From an uncultured Sphingomonadaceae bacterium (GTDB taxonomy: Bacteria; Pseudomonadota; Alphaproteobacteria; Sphingomonadales; Sphingomonadaceae): DNA of 64,000 bases. The notes beneath the pieces were generated by a model, which saw only the letters and a list, made by a program, of their open reading frames with translations, made no database searches and was not told where the DNA came from. Position numbers and translations under genes: made by a program. The stretch lies in assembly GCA_947497455.1 (NCBI GenBank), contig CANMGU010000002.1, positions 322,501-386,500 on the forward strand, read 5' to 3'. Of the stretch, positions 1 to 8,059 are shown piece after piece. Numbering within the stretch: position 1 is the stretch's first letter; every line of letters begins with the position of its first letter.

Positions 1-60
1 TGCATGGCTGCCGATATAACCGGCGCCGCCCGTGACCAATATTGTGAACCGCTCCGGCAT
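1..60 (-). CDS. galE: UDP-glucose 4-epimerase-like NAD-dependent epimerase, N-terminal fragment
   Basis: Only the first 20 codons lie in the window; the gene runs off the left edge. The ATG is at 60-58 on the minus strand. The peptide shows a beta strand followed by the Rossmann motif GGAGYIGSH, typical of extended SDR sugar-nucleotide epimerases, and this exact form is commonest in GalE. GalE interconverts UDP-glucose and UDP-galactose and would fit the glycan genes further on. With only 20 residues, another extended SDR (dTDP-glucose dehydratase, UDP-glucuronate epimerase) cannot be excluded. Confidence 0.6.
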   Translation of the reverse strand, partial: MPERFTILVTGGAGYIGSHA

Positions 61-211
61 AATGTCTCCTTTAGGAAGCTGATAATTCAGGCGTATATCA
101 GGGAAAGCTCGTTATCCGGTTAACCACAGAGCCATATTGATGCAATTATTTACGCCTGAAGTTCAGAATTTCAGCTATTATGGCGCACAGTTGGTCGGGA
201 GTTAGAGAAAC

Positions 212-814
212 ATGTCACTACAAAAGCTTTTTGGGGCCGCTGCATTGGCCCTTGCAATGACAGCCTGTGTCGCAACGACACCACCGGTAAATGTTACGCG
301 TTTTCATAATGCACAGGATATGCAGATTGCGCCGGGAACCATCGCTATTGTTTCCACCTCTGACGTTAGCGATGGAAGAGTGCTGGAGCAGGGTACCTAC
401 GAAGCTGCCGTCCGCAGAGAATTGCAGCGAGTCGGATTTTTAGACCCGGGCACGGATGCCGCCAATGGCGAATATGTCGCCCGAGTCTCCGTCGAGCAAA
501 GCCGCTTGACCGCCGGAGGTCGTCGTTCCCCGGTGTCAGTGGGCGTTGGTGGCAGCACAGGCAGCTACGGATCGGGTGTGGGACTGGGCATAGGCATCAA
601 CCTGAGTGGCAAGCCCAAGGACAAGATTACAACGGAACTGGCCGTTCGGATCACACGCCGTGCCGACAATCAAACGGTTTGGGAAGGCCGCTCGTCGGTT
701 GAAGCCAAAGAAGGATCCCCGGCGTCACAACCCGGGCTAGCCGCATCAAAATTGGCCGAAGCGCTATTCAGGGACTTCCCCGGAGAGTCAGGAACCACTA
801 TCAAAGTGCCATGA
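212..814 (+). CDS. DUF4136-like outer-membrane lipoprotein
   Basis: A 200-residue protein with a short hydrophobic signal and a lipobox (AMTAC, cysteine near residue 19), so probably a lipid-anchored periplasmic protein. The body has the layout of DUF4136-type lipoproteins: a beta-rich segment, a conserved stretch on the ageing 'ARVSVEQ' pattern, a Gly/Ser-rich stretch near 105-130, and a C-terminal VWEGRS segment followed by a helix ending in FRDFPG. The molecular function is not known. Its stop overlaps the start of the carboxypeptidase gene by 4 nt (ATGA), which suggests translational coupling. Confidence 0.7.
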   Translation: MSLQKLFGAAALALAMTACVATTPPVNVTRFHNAQDMQIAPGTIAIVSTSDVSDGRVLEQGTYEAAVRRELQRVGFLDPGTDAANGEYVARVSVEQSRLTAGGRRSPVSVGVGGSTGSYGSGVGLGIGINLSGKPKDKITTELAVRITRRADNQTVWEGRSSVEAKEGSPASQPGLAASKLAEALFRDFPGESGTTIKVP

Positions 815-1944
815 GCACCAAAAATATCCAGATCACCGCCGCTTTTGATAGCGGAAACATCAACATTCACGATATTTCCGGCACCCATGCGGAATTATCG
901 ATCGAAAAAGACAAGGACAGCGACTTTTTCCAGTGGTTCCATTTCCGGGTAACCTGTGAAATTGGTGATGTTCTGCAACTGAATATCAACGGCCTCAAAG
1001 ATTCCGCTTATCCGCAAGGTTGGCCAGGATATAATGCATGCGTCAGCGAAGACCGAGAATATTGGGGCCGGGCAGAAAGTCGATATGATGAAGATAAAGG
1101 CACTCTCTCCATAAACTATACTGCAACCAGCAATATTATCTGGTTTGCGTATTTCGCACCCTATAGCATCGACCGCCATCATGATCTGGTTGCCGAAGTG
1201 GCTTCTGTCGAGGGCGTCACATGCCGAACTCTGGGCCATTCTCTGGAAGGACAACCGATTGATTGTCTCTCAATGGGCGAAGGCGAGAAACAGGTCTGGC
1301 TCTACGCTCGCCAGCATCCGGGCGAAAGCATGGCAGAATGGTGGATGGAAGGCGCACTGGAAATGCTGACTGATCCCACTGATCCGCAGGCTCGCGCCTT
1401 ACTGCAAAAGTGCCGATTTCATATCATTCCCAATATGAACCCAGATGGTTCGTTTAGAGGGCATTTACGAACCAATTACGCCGGCACAAATCTCAATCGC
1501 GAATGGCACGAGCCCAGTGTGGAAAAAAGCCCGGAGGTCTTATGTGTTCGGGGTGCGATGGATGAAAGCGGTGTCGATTTTGCGATGGATGTTCACGGAG
1601 ACGAAGCGATTCCCGCCGTTTTCATCGCCGGATTTGAAGGTATCCCGAGCTGGACCAAAGAACTGGGCCGCAAATATCATGCCTATCGCAACCGACTGGC
1701 CGCGCGCACACCGGATTTCCAGACAGAGCTTGGCTATCCAACCGCTGCGAAAGGCAAGGCCAACCTGTCTATGTCCACCAATCAGGTGGCTGAACGTTTT
1801 GGTGCGGTCGCGATGACCCTCGAAATGCCGTTCAAGGACAATCGTGATTTACCGGATAATGAGCAGGGCTGGTCTCCGGAGCGTTGTAAATCGCTTGCGC
1901 GGGAATGTTTGGCGACTTTGTCCGAATTGGTGGATGAGCTTTAG
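811..1944 (+). CDS. M14-family zinc carboxypeptidase (cytosolic carboxypeptidase-like)
   Basis: A 377-residue protein. An N-terminal beta-sandwich domain (about 1-125) is followed by an M14 peptidase domain. Zinc ligands are visible as HPGE (His169, Glu172) and the DVHGDE motif (His262). The substrate-binding [15 protein letters not shown] and NLNRE segments lie near 208-231, and the catalytic glutamate is in TLEMPF (about residue 338). This two-domain layout is that of the CCP/AGBL-like branch of M14, which cleaves C-terminal residues from peptides or acidic side chains. There is no signal peptide, so a cytosolic location is expected. The bacterial substrate is unknown. Translation overlaps the upstream lipoprotein by 4 nt. 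Confidence 0.88.
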   Translation: MSTKNIQITAAFDSGNINIHDISGTHAELSIEKDKDSDFFQWFHFRVTCEIGDVLQLNINGLKDSAYPQGWPGYNACVSEDREYWGRAESRYDEDKGTLSINYTATSNIIWFAYFAPYSIDRHHDLVAEVASVEGVTCRTLGHSLEGQPIDCLSMGEGEKQVWLYARQHPGESMAEWWMEGALEMLTDPTDPQARALLQKCRFHIIPNMNPDGSFRGHLRTNYAGTNLNREWHEPSVEKSPEVLCVRGAMDESGVDFAMDVHGDEAIPAVFIAGFEGIPSWTKELGRKYHAYRNRLAARTPDFQTELGYPTAAKGKANLSMSTNQVAERFGAVAMTLEMPFKDNRDLPDNEQGWSPERCKSLARECLATLSELVDEL

Positions 1945-2468
1945 GATAAAAAATAGCGGGCACGGAGGGTGCAAGAGGGTTTTTTGGTAGGAGTTGGGAT
2001 GGTTGTTACTTTTTCTTGCGCCGATGAAGAGTTCCCCCACAGATTACCCCCTTGTTGAACATATCATATTGCAGAGTAGATTGTGCGCTTCTTCGATCAC
2101 AATATCCTTCTGTATTGAGTCAACTCATCGCGTCCAGCTTGCCTCGGTATTACCTAGATGGCAACGGATCAAGAACGGTGATCCGCAGGTTCGTCTATTC
2201 TGCAATGGGCCAGCTCGCAGAACGGAAACGATATTGGCGAGACTATGAGGACAACACGGCCTTCTGATTGATCAATATGATTGATCAAGACATGTGATTT
2301 CGACTGGCTGTTGGTCCTAAGCTGTAGAATGGTTTTTCCAAATTACCACATAGTGCTGAATTAGCCGGAGTGCATATCACGGAAAGTAATAGAACCAAAG
2401 CGACCTCCGGTTGTTTTCCTGGCCCAAACAGCCAGTTCTGAATTTTGCGCCAAAGCAACCGATTTGGA
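1945..2468. other. Non-coding gap between the M14 peptidase and the glycan operon end
   Basis: About 520 bases lie between convergent genes. Short frames are open on the plus strand (for example 2052-2267), but they have no ribosome-binding site, no recognisable domain and overlap each other in different frames, so I do not call a gene. A weak GCAC/GTGC hairpin followed by a T run lies just after the peptidase stop (about 1956-1986) and could be its terminator. The only clear structure is the 11-bp tandem repeat listed separately. Confidence 0.4.
2265..2288. repeat. Tandem 11-mer TGATTGATCAA x2
   Basis: TGATTGATCAA occurs twice, separated by two bases. Each unit contains the perfect 8-bp palindrome TTGATCAA. 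Such paired palindromic half-sites can be protein-binding sites, but no adjacent promoter-oriented gene explains them: both flanking genes point toward this gap. It may equally be a chance duplication. Confidence 0.4.
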
Positions 2469-3602
2469 TTAATGCGGCGTATCCAGCAGCGAGTTAACCC
2501 GCTCGATAACCTCCTCCTGTTGCTTGTCCGTCATATCGCTGCTTGAAGGCAAACAGAGGCCGTTGGCGAACAGACCCTCGTCGATACCGACCCCATGATA
2601 GGGTGCACCGGCATATAGCGGTTGCATGTGCATTGGCTTCCAAAGCGGACGGGACTCGATCTGGTGATCGAGTAGCATCAGGCGGATATCTTCGCGTGTG
2701 ACACCGGCCTTTTCTGGTTCAATTGTTAAAGTCGTGAGCCAACGAGTTGAATGAAATCCCAGGGGTTCCTGCATGAAGGCAATACCGGTACGGGAAAGGT
2801 TGGCCTCATAGCGTGCAAAAATTTCGCGGCGGCGGGCCACACGGTCGTCGAGCACTTCCATCTGCCCCAAGCCAATTGCCGCACAAATGTTGGACAGACG
2901 GTAGTTGTAACCAACGGTGGAATGTTCGTAATGCGGGGCTGGGTCGCGGGCCTGAGCGGCGAGGAACCGGGCCTCTTCCGCCCATTCTTTATGGCGCGTG
3001 ACCAACATCCCGCCACCGGAGGTTGTGATTATCTTATTGCCGTTGAAAGAGAGGATTGCAGCGTCACCCCCAGTGCCTGCCTTGCGGCTGCCTCTATAAG
3101 TTGCGCCGAGACTTTCGGCGCTATCGACAATCAGGCGTACACCGTATTTGGCGGCTAGAGCTTCCAATGGGTCAAGATCGACCGATTGACCGTAAAGGTC
3201 TGTTGGAACAATGGCTTTCGGTAAGCGGTTCTCGAGTTCGGCTTGAGCCAACTCTTCGGCAAGACGTACCGTATCGATGGTCCAGCTTGTAGGGTCAAGG
3301 TCGAAGAACCGTGGCGTTGCACCCAGGTAGTTCACGGGGAAAATCCCGCCTGCGAAGGTCATGGACGAAACCCAGACCTCATCTCCGGGAGCGACGCCCG
3401 CGATACGTAAAGCAAGGTGCAGGGCTGCAGAGCCGGAGGATAGGCCAACGCAATATACATCCGCTTCCAGATAATCACGCACCGCCGCCTCGAAGGCATC
3501 AAGCTGAGGGCCAATAGGGGCCACGAAGTTCGAGGCGAATGCCTCTGCAACACGGACTTCTTCACGGCCGGACATGTGGGGTCGGGAGAGGTAAATGCGC
3601 AT
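2469..3602 (-). CDS. DegT/DnrJ/EryC1/StrS aminotransferase, PglE-like
   Basis: A 377-residue PLP-dependent sugar aminotransferase. The PLP-binding lysine is in the ILSFNGNKIITTSGGG segment (near 185), preceded by the DSAESLGA motif, both family hallmarks. It follows a PglD-like acetyltransferase gene by 2 nt and a PglC-like transferase, so PglE is the best analogue: transfer of an amino group to C4 of UDP-4-keto-6-deoxy-GlcNAc to give UDP-4-amino-QuiNAc. No PglF dehydratase is present; the substrate could come from elsewhere or from a side reaction of PseB. It is the last gene of the minus-strand operon. Confidence 0.85.
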   Translation of the reverse strand: MRIYLSRPHMSGREEVRVAEAFASNFVAPIGPQLDAFEAAVRDYLEADVYCVGLSSGSAALHLALRIAGVAPGDEVWVSSMTFAGGIFPVNYLGATPRFFDLDPTSWTIDTVRLAEELAQAELENRLPKAIVPTDLYGQSVDLDPLEALAAKYGVRLIVDSAESLGATYRGSRKAGTGGDAAILSFNGNKIITTSGGGMLVTRHKEWAEEARFLAAQARDPAPHYEHSTVGYNYRLSNICAAIGLGQMEVLDDRVARRREIFARYEANLSRTGIAFMQEPLGFHSTRWLTTLTIEPEKAGVTREDIRLMLLDHQIESRPLWKPMHMQPLYAGAPYHGVGIDEGLFANGLCLPSSSDMTDKQQEEVIERVNSLLDTPH

Positions 3603-3604
3603 CG

Positions 3605-4231
3605 TTAGTCCTTCACTAGGGGCGTAGCCGGATTTCCGACGACGGTGGTACCTGACGGCACATCGCGGGTCACAACAGCGCCCATGCCGACGATCGCGCC
3701 TGCGCCAATGGTGAGGCCTTGGCGAAGAAGCGCGCCTGCACCGATATAGGCATGGTCACCGATGGTGACATTGCCATTTACCTTCGCGCCCGGTGCAAGC
3801 GTAACGCAATCGCCGATCACGCAATCATGTTCAACGTAGGAATAGAGGTTGGCGTGAAAGCAATGTCCGATGCGGATATTCGACGTCAAAGTAACGAACG
3901 GAGAAAGACAAGCGCCGTCGCCGATCACCACCTTGTCCATCTCAACAACAGAGGCTGCGCGGGCTTCGATTAGTCGAATGCCGGAAGTTGCGCATTTGGC
4001 GGCGAGAATCTGGCGGGTCTTTGGCGCTGCGATGGCGATGGAGACAAACTTTTCCGGGTTCTCGCGTTCCAAAAAGCCAGTCCAATCGATAATAGCATGG
4101 CCGTTTACACGGCCTGGTGCTTGCTCATCGTCGATGAACACAAGTTCAGCATTCGGATATTGCGCGCGCAGTAGCGGCATGATCCCGCGCCCGCAACCCG
4201 CAGCACCATATACACCGATCAACTGTGTCAT
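3605..4231 (-). CDS. Sugar O/N-acetyltransferase, PglD/NeuD-like
   Basis: A 208-residue protein. An N-terminal Rossmann-like sugar-nucleotide-binding part (VYGAAGCGRGIMPLL at the start) is followed by a left-handed beta-helix of hexapeptide repeats (about 90-205, such as IGDHAYIGAGALLRQGLTIG). This is the PglD/NeuD/PerB architecture. The expected reaction is acetyl-CoA-dependent N-acetylation of the 4-amino group made by the downstream PglE-like enzyme. I chose the ATG at 4231 because it overlaps the stop of the upstream gene as ATGA and begins exactly at the conserved N-terminus; the reading frame is open further upstream. Confidence 0.85.
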   Translation of the reverse strand: MTQLIGVYGAAGCGRGIMPLLRAQYPNAELVFIDDEQAPGRVNGHAIIDWTGFLERENPEKFVSIAIAAPKTRQILAAKCATSGIRLIEARAASVVEMDKVVIGDGACLSPFVTLTSNIRIGHCFHANLYSYVEHDCVIGDCVTLAPGAKVNGNVTIGDHAYIGAGALLRQGLTIGAGAIVGMGAVVTRDVPSGTTVVGNPATPLVKD

Positions 4232-4824
4232 GATCCGGCACCCGTAAATTTGGGCATCGTCGCTTCGTCCGCCGCAGAAATCCCTTCTCGCCCCAGAACC
4301 TTGCGGATGGTCAGCCATATGATCTTCAGATCAAGCCACAGACTGCGATTGTCGATGTACCAAACATCCAGTTCAAACTTCTCATCCCAGGAAATAGCGT
4401 TGCGCCCATTCACTTGCGCCCATCCCGTCAAGCCAGGGCGCACCTCGTGGCGGCGCGCTTGTTCGAGCGAATAGAGCGGAAGATATTCCATCAAAAGCGG
4501 ACGCGGACCCACGAGACTCATATCGCCTTTCAAGACATTCCATAGCTCCGGAAGCTCATCAAGCGAACTGGCTCTCAGGGTACAACCAAGTTCGGTAAGC
4601 CTTTCCGCATCGGGAAGTGGATTCCCATTCTCATCAATCGTATCACGCATCGTCCGGAACTTGATCATCTGAAATGGCACGCCGTCGCGCCCTGGGCGGG
4701 ATTGGCGAAACAATGCAGCCCCCCCCATATGGCGTTTGATCAATATCACCAGCACGAGAAAAACTGGCGCGAACAAAATTATCCCCACAAGCGCAACACC
4801 AATATCCATCATTCGTTTTAACAT
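4228..4824 (-). CDS. Initiating sugar-phosphate transferase, PglC/WcaJ-family (bacterial sugar transferase)
   Basis: A 198-residue monotopic phosphoglycosyl transferase of the small PglC size class. One N-terminal membrane segment (about 8-28) leads into the family core: RPGRDG, FQMIKFRTM, SSLDELPELWNVLKGDMSLVG, RPGLTGWAQVNGRN. It transfers a sugar phosphate from a UDP-sugar to undecaprenyl phosphate at the inner membrane and so starts the lipid-linked repeat unit. It is the only initiating transferase seen in the window. Position beside PglD/PglE-like genes suggests a UDP-diacetamido-trideoxyhexose as donor. Confidence 0.9.
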   Translation of the reverse strand: MLKRMMDIGVALVGIILFAPVFLVLVILIKRHMGGAALFRQSRPGRDGVPFQMIKFRTMRDTIDENGNPLPDAERLTELGCTLRASSLDELPELWNVLKGDMSLVGPRPLLMEYLPLYSLEQARRHEVRPGLTGWAQVNGRNAISWDEKFELDVWYIDNRSLWLDLKIIWLTIRKVLGREGISAADEATMPKFTGAGS

Positions 4825-4938
4825 AGAATCCTCATTGGAGGTGTTACAGCATCACAAGGGGTAGCGGTACCGGCCTCATAGGAAAGGCATCAAATAGTTG
4901 GTTGCCGTCCCTCGCACAAGCTGATCGATTAAAGCCTT

Positions 4939-5037
4939 TCATGCGCGTATTGGACCCGCACCGCTAGGTTCTATGAACAAACCACCATAGTCATCTGGCC
5001 AATGGTGGTATCCAACCAGCGGGCCGTTATCAGCCAT
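4939..5037 (-). CDS. Possible 32-residue orphan ORF or gene remnant
   Basis: Between the GT4 and PglC-like genes, a 32-codon frame encodes a peptide of protein-like composition (MADNGPLVGYHHWPDDYGG at its start). It begins 12 nt after the GT4 stop in the same direction. There is no clear Shine-Dalgarno sequence and I recognise no family. It may be a truncated remnant of a lost operon gene or a chance frame. Confidence 0.2.
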   Translation of the reverse strand: MADNGPLVGYHHWPDDYGGLFIEPSGAGPIRA

Positions 5038-5049
5038 CGTCAATCTAGC

Positions 5050-6297
5050 CTAAGCGCTATCTGTGACATTGATTGCATTGCGGAACACATCTTCAATCTT
5101 TGCGGCAAGACTTTCCCGTGAAAAATGATCTTCCGCGGTCTTGCGCGCGTTGGAGGCCATTTGGTATCTCGTCTTTGGATCGTCAGCTAGTGCAATAAGT
5201 GCATTGGCCAATGCTATCGGATCCTCAGGGCTAACAGAGTAGCCGCATTTATTATCCTCGACTATTCCGCCGAGCCACTCACCAACGTTTATAACTACTG
5301 GGCGCCCGGCAGCCAATGCATCGAACAGCTTGTTTGGCGACCATGTAACTTCTTTAGTGGCTTTGTATATCGTCAGGCAGACGTCACAAGCGGCAACGAT
5401 TTTCGCCATATCAGCCTTTTTTGGAACCGAGTTGCTAAATACCACATTATCAAGTTCTTCATCAGCCGCAATTTTTTTCAGGCGATCTTTCTCGCCCCCT
5501 TCGCCGTGTAAAACGATAACGATATCATTGCGACCAAGATGCTTCAGGTGCATTGCTGCTTGCAACGCATAATCGAGACCGTTGGCAACGCCCATCGCAC
5601 CAAAATAAATTGCGGCCAAGCGGTCACCTAAACCCAACTTGTCGCGATATTCACTACCATCATTTGCGGGCTCAAACAGCGAAAGATCGCTGGAATTGGG
5701 AACCACTGTTACTTTTTCATCTGCGATCCCTTGGCGCAGGACGCCTTGCTTCATACCTGGCGAAAGTGCTATGATATGATCAGCCGCTCGGTAGAATTTT
5801 CGCTCCAAAAAGCGCAAATATGCAATGCCGACAGGATTCTTCAGAGCCCCGATGTTTATAAGAGCGTCGGGCCACAAATCACGGACCTCAAATATAAACG
5901 GCGTATCAAAATGCTGTGACAAATGCATACCGCTTAGTCCGACGGTCAGCGGCGTGTGTGTTGCGAAAACAATATCTGGTTTGTGAAGCAGCTTGCCTAT
6001 CCTCGAGGCCGCCCAGGCGAACCGATGAAATGCGATCACGCGCCGAATTCCGCCCATCCCGGTGCCAGCGCGCGCATCATTATAGCCCGCGGCGACCGAG
6101 ATTATGCGAATACCCTCGTGTTCATACTCTGTCCATTCCTTGCCTGCCTCAACAGGAAATTCTGGATTCATAAGACCTGAAGTAATCATCGTCACCGTGT
6201 GGCCGGCCTCAATGAAGAGACGGGCAAACTCGTAACTACGCGTGCCGCCTTGTTGAGAAGGCGTGATAAAATACTGGTGGATATAAAGAATATGCAC
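5050..6297 (-). CDS. Glycosyltransferase family 4, WbuB-like
   Basis: A 415-residue GT-B glycosyltransferase. The N-terminus (HILYIHQYFITPSQQGGTRS) is the typical WbuB-type opening with its donor-loop glycines. The C-terminal half has the GT4 donor-binding pattern, including WSPNKLFDALAAGRPVV near 325-345. It would add one sugar to the growing lipid-linked repeat on the cytoplasmic face. I chose the GTG at 6297 because it aligns with the family start and has AAGGCG about 8 nt upstream; an in-frame GTG at 6318 is possible. It follows the AlgD-like dehydrogenase by about 11 nt, so GDP-mannuronate or ManNAcA is a plausible donor (inference). Confidence 0.85.
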   Translation of the reverse strand: MHILYIHQYFITPSQQGGTRSYEFARLFIEAGHTVTMITSGLMNPEFPVEAGKEWTEYEHEGIRIISVAAGYNDARAGTGMGGIRRVIAFHRFAWAASRIGKLLHKPDIVFATHTPLTVGLSGMHLSQHFDTPFIFEVRDLWPDALINIGALKNPVGIAYLRFLERKFYRAADHIIALSPGMKQGVLRQGIADEKVTVVPNSSDLSLFEPANDGSEYRDKLGLGDRLAAIYFGAMGVANGLDYALQAAMHLKHLGRNDIVIVLHGEGGEKDRLKKIAADEELDNVVFSNSVPKKADMAKIVAACDVCLTIYKATKEVTWSPNKLFDALAAGRPVVINVGEWLGGIVEDNKCGYSVSPEDPIALANALIALADDPKTRYQMASNARKTAEDHFSRESLAAKIEDVFRNAINVTDSA

Positions 6298-6308
6298 TAT
6301 TTTTCGCC

Positions 6309-7622
6309 TTACCAGCACACACCGCTATAGCCGCTGCTCGTACGAACAATTCCACTAATTCCAACCAAGTCAATGACAATTTTGTCAGATGCAAGCCATT
6401 CTTCAACTTGCTCAGCGCTAACATTTGGGTGATTTATTAACACTAAGTCGCACGCGTCAAATTCCGAAAGCTCTTGTCTCATATAGGCTTCAAGATGACC
6501 AAGAGACTTTTGCACAATTGCCTTGTTTGCGCCAATAAGGCGAGATGGATCGACGCCAGGGTCGAAGACACTTAGCTTAATTCCTTCACCCAACAGACGC
6601 TTTGCTACGGTCACGTAAGGACTTTCACGCATGTCATCAGTATCGGGCTTGAATGCAAGTCCTACCATTCCAACATGCACAGGCTCTTCACGCAACACTC
6701 GCGCGACCAGCGTTTCGATCTGGGCTGCATTTGAAACCATGACGTTATCAAGCATCTTTATCGGTACGCCCTGCACGGTGCTGAAACGTAAAATGGCACG
6801 AAGATCCTTGGGCAAGCACGATCCGCCAAAGGCAAAGCCCGGCCGCAAATAAGTAGGGCTGATATTCAGTTTGGTATCAGAGCAAAATACATCAGCAACC
6901 CGACGTCCGTCGACGCCCACAGAGCGGGCGATTGCTCCGATCTCATTGGCGAAAGTCACCTTCACTGCATGAAAAATATTATCGGAATATTTGACTAGCT
7001 CTGCCTCTTCTAGAGAAAGATGAAACCGCGGCGCGTCATATTTTTCAGGGTAAAGCGCCATCAGTCGATCGCTACTTCCAATCCGATGCTCGCCTACAAC
7101 TATTTTTGGAGGCTGATCGAAGTCATCGACTGCTTTACCTTCCCGAAGGAATTCTGGATGAAAGACGACGTCAATATCATCGCCAACTGTCAATCCAGAC
7201 GCCGATTCAAGCGCTGGGATAAAGACATTGCGGGTCGTTCCAGGAAGAGACGTGCTACGCAGTACGATCAATGGACGCGCGCCTGTCTCGCGCAATGCAG
7301 AGCCGATATCTTCTACACAACGTTTCAGGTACGTTAAGTCCATGCTTCCGTCGGGCTGGCTTGGAGTGCCGACACAGATAATTATCAAGTCCATGTCCCT
7401 AACGCCATTATTTGGATCAGGAGATCCGCTGAGACGTCCTTCGTCATGACCCTTTAATAGTAGTTCAGCCACTTGAGGCTCTTGGATGGGTGACCGGCCC
7501 GATTGAATCTGCGAAGTTTTTTCTGTTATGGGATCTATGCAAGTAACTTCGTGCCCGTCTCGCAAGAAACAAGCAGCCGTGACAACGCCAACATAACCAG
7601 TACCAAAAATGCCAATTTTCAT
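6309..7622 (-). CDS. GDP-mannose 6-dehydrogenase (AlgD-like)
   Basis: A 437-residue nucleotide-sugar dehydrogenase. The GxGYVG NAD motif is at the start, and the catalytic cysteine is in FAFGGSCLPKDLRA (about 265-275). The length (AlgD is about 436), the GGSCLPKD wording, the AKVTFANEIG segment and the terminal GVCW match AlgD better than the UDP-glucose dehydrogenases. AlgD makes GDP-mannuronic acid from GDP-mannose with 2 NAD+. No alginate genes are present, so the uronic acid probably enters the exopolysaccharide. The ATG at 7622 starts directly at MKIGIFGTGYVG; a longer frame to 7667 is less likely. Confidence 0.85.
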   Translation of the reverse strand: MKIGIFGTGYVGVVTAACFLRDGHEVTCIDPITEKTSQIQSGRSPIQEPQVAELLLKGHDEGRLSGSPDPNNGVRDMDLIIICVGTPSQPDGSMDLTYLKRCVEDIGSALRETGARPLIVLRSTSLPGTTRNVFIPALESASGLTVGDDIDVVFHPEFLREGKAVDDFDQPPKIVVGEHRIGSSDRLMALYPEKYDAPRFHLSLEEAELVKYSDNIFHAVKVTFANEIGAIARSVGVDGRRVADVFCSDTKLNISPTYLRPGFAFGGSCLPKDLRAILRFSTVQGVPIKMLDNVMVSNAAQIETLVARVLREEPVHVGMVGLAFKPDTDDMRESPYVTVAKRLLGEGIKLSVFDPGVDPSRLIGANKAIVQKSLGHLEAYMRQELSEFDACDLVLINHPNVSAEQVEEWLASDKIVIDLVGISGIVRTSSGYSGVCW

Positions 7623-8059
7623 GAGATGTAATTCGCCGTTAATCCAAAATTTGACTCGCTGTGTCACTTCAGTAGCCAGGTATCAAGGATAAAATTGAGA
7701 AGCTGGTTTTTTGCGCTCTGTCGAGGGACTGCGAGATCAAATCGTGCAGAGGAGAGGTGACAGAAGCCGGCCCCAAGCGCGATCAGGCGACGACTGGAGG
7801 CCCTGTCTTTGAATGATCAGCGCAAGCACGGTGTGTCTTGATCTCCGGCGGTCGCTGATCTAGACGCTTAGTCACGATCACAGGAAAATTACCGCCGTCC
7901 AAGATACTCGATCATTTACCGCCGATCTTCTGCCAGTCGCGCCCTGCACTTAGCGGAGCGACGGTGTTGTGATCGATCATCTAGAATATTTCTCGGAGGC
8001 TCAGTCGGCTGAAACAGGGGACTGCATGCCAAAAAGCGAACACCCTGTAGGCACGGAGT
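7623..8059. other. 437-base gap inside the glycan operon, possible recombination scar
   Basis: This is the largest break in the otherwise tight minus-strand operon. No convincing frame exists on either strand. The composition changes from AT-richer (AlgD side) to GC-richer, and short GATC-rich repeated-looking tracts occur (such as GATCGATCAT near 7970), resembling decayed mobile or gene-end DNA. I cannot match it to a known insertion sequence and see no terminal inverted repeats. It should hold the promoter for the AlgD-GT4-PglCDE block if that block is transcribed separately. Confidence 0.4.

Noticed and set aside
7623..8059. Insertion-sequence remnant
   Set aside because: Composition is suggestive, but there are no terminal inverted repeats, target duplications or transposase residues that I can identify.
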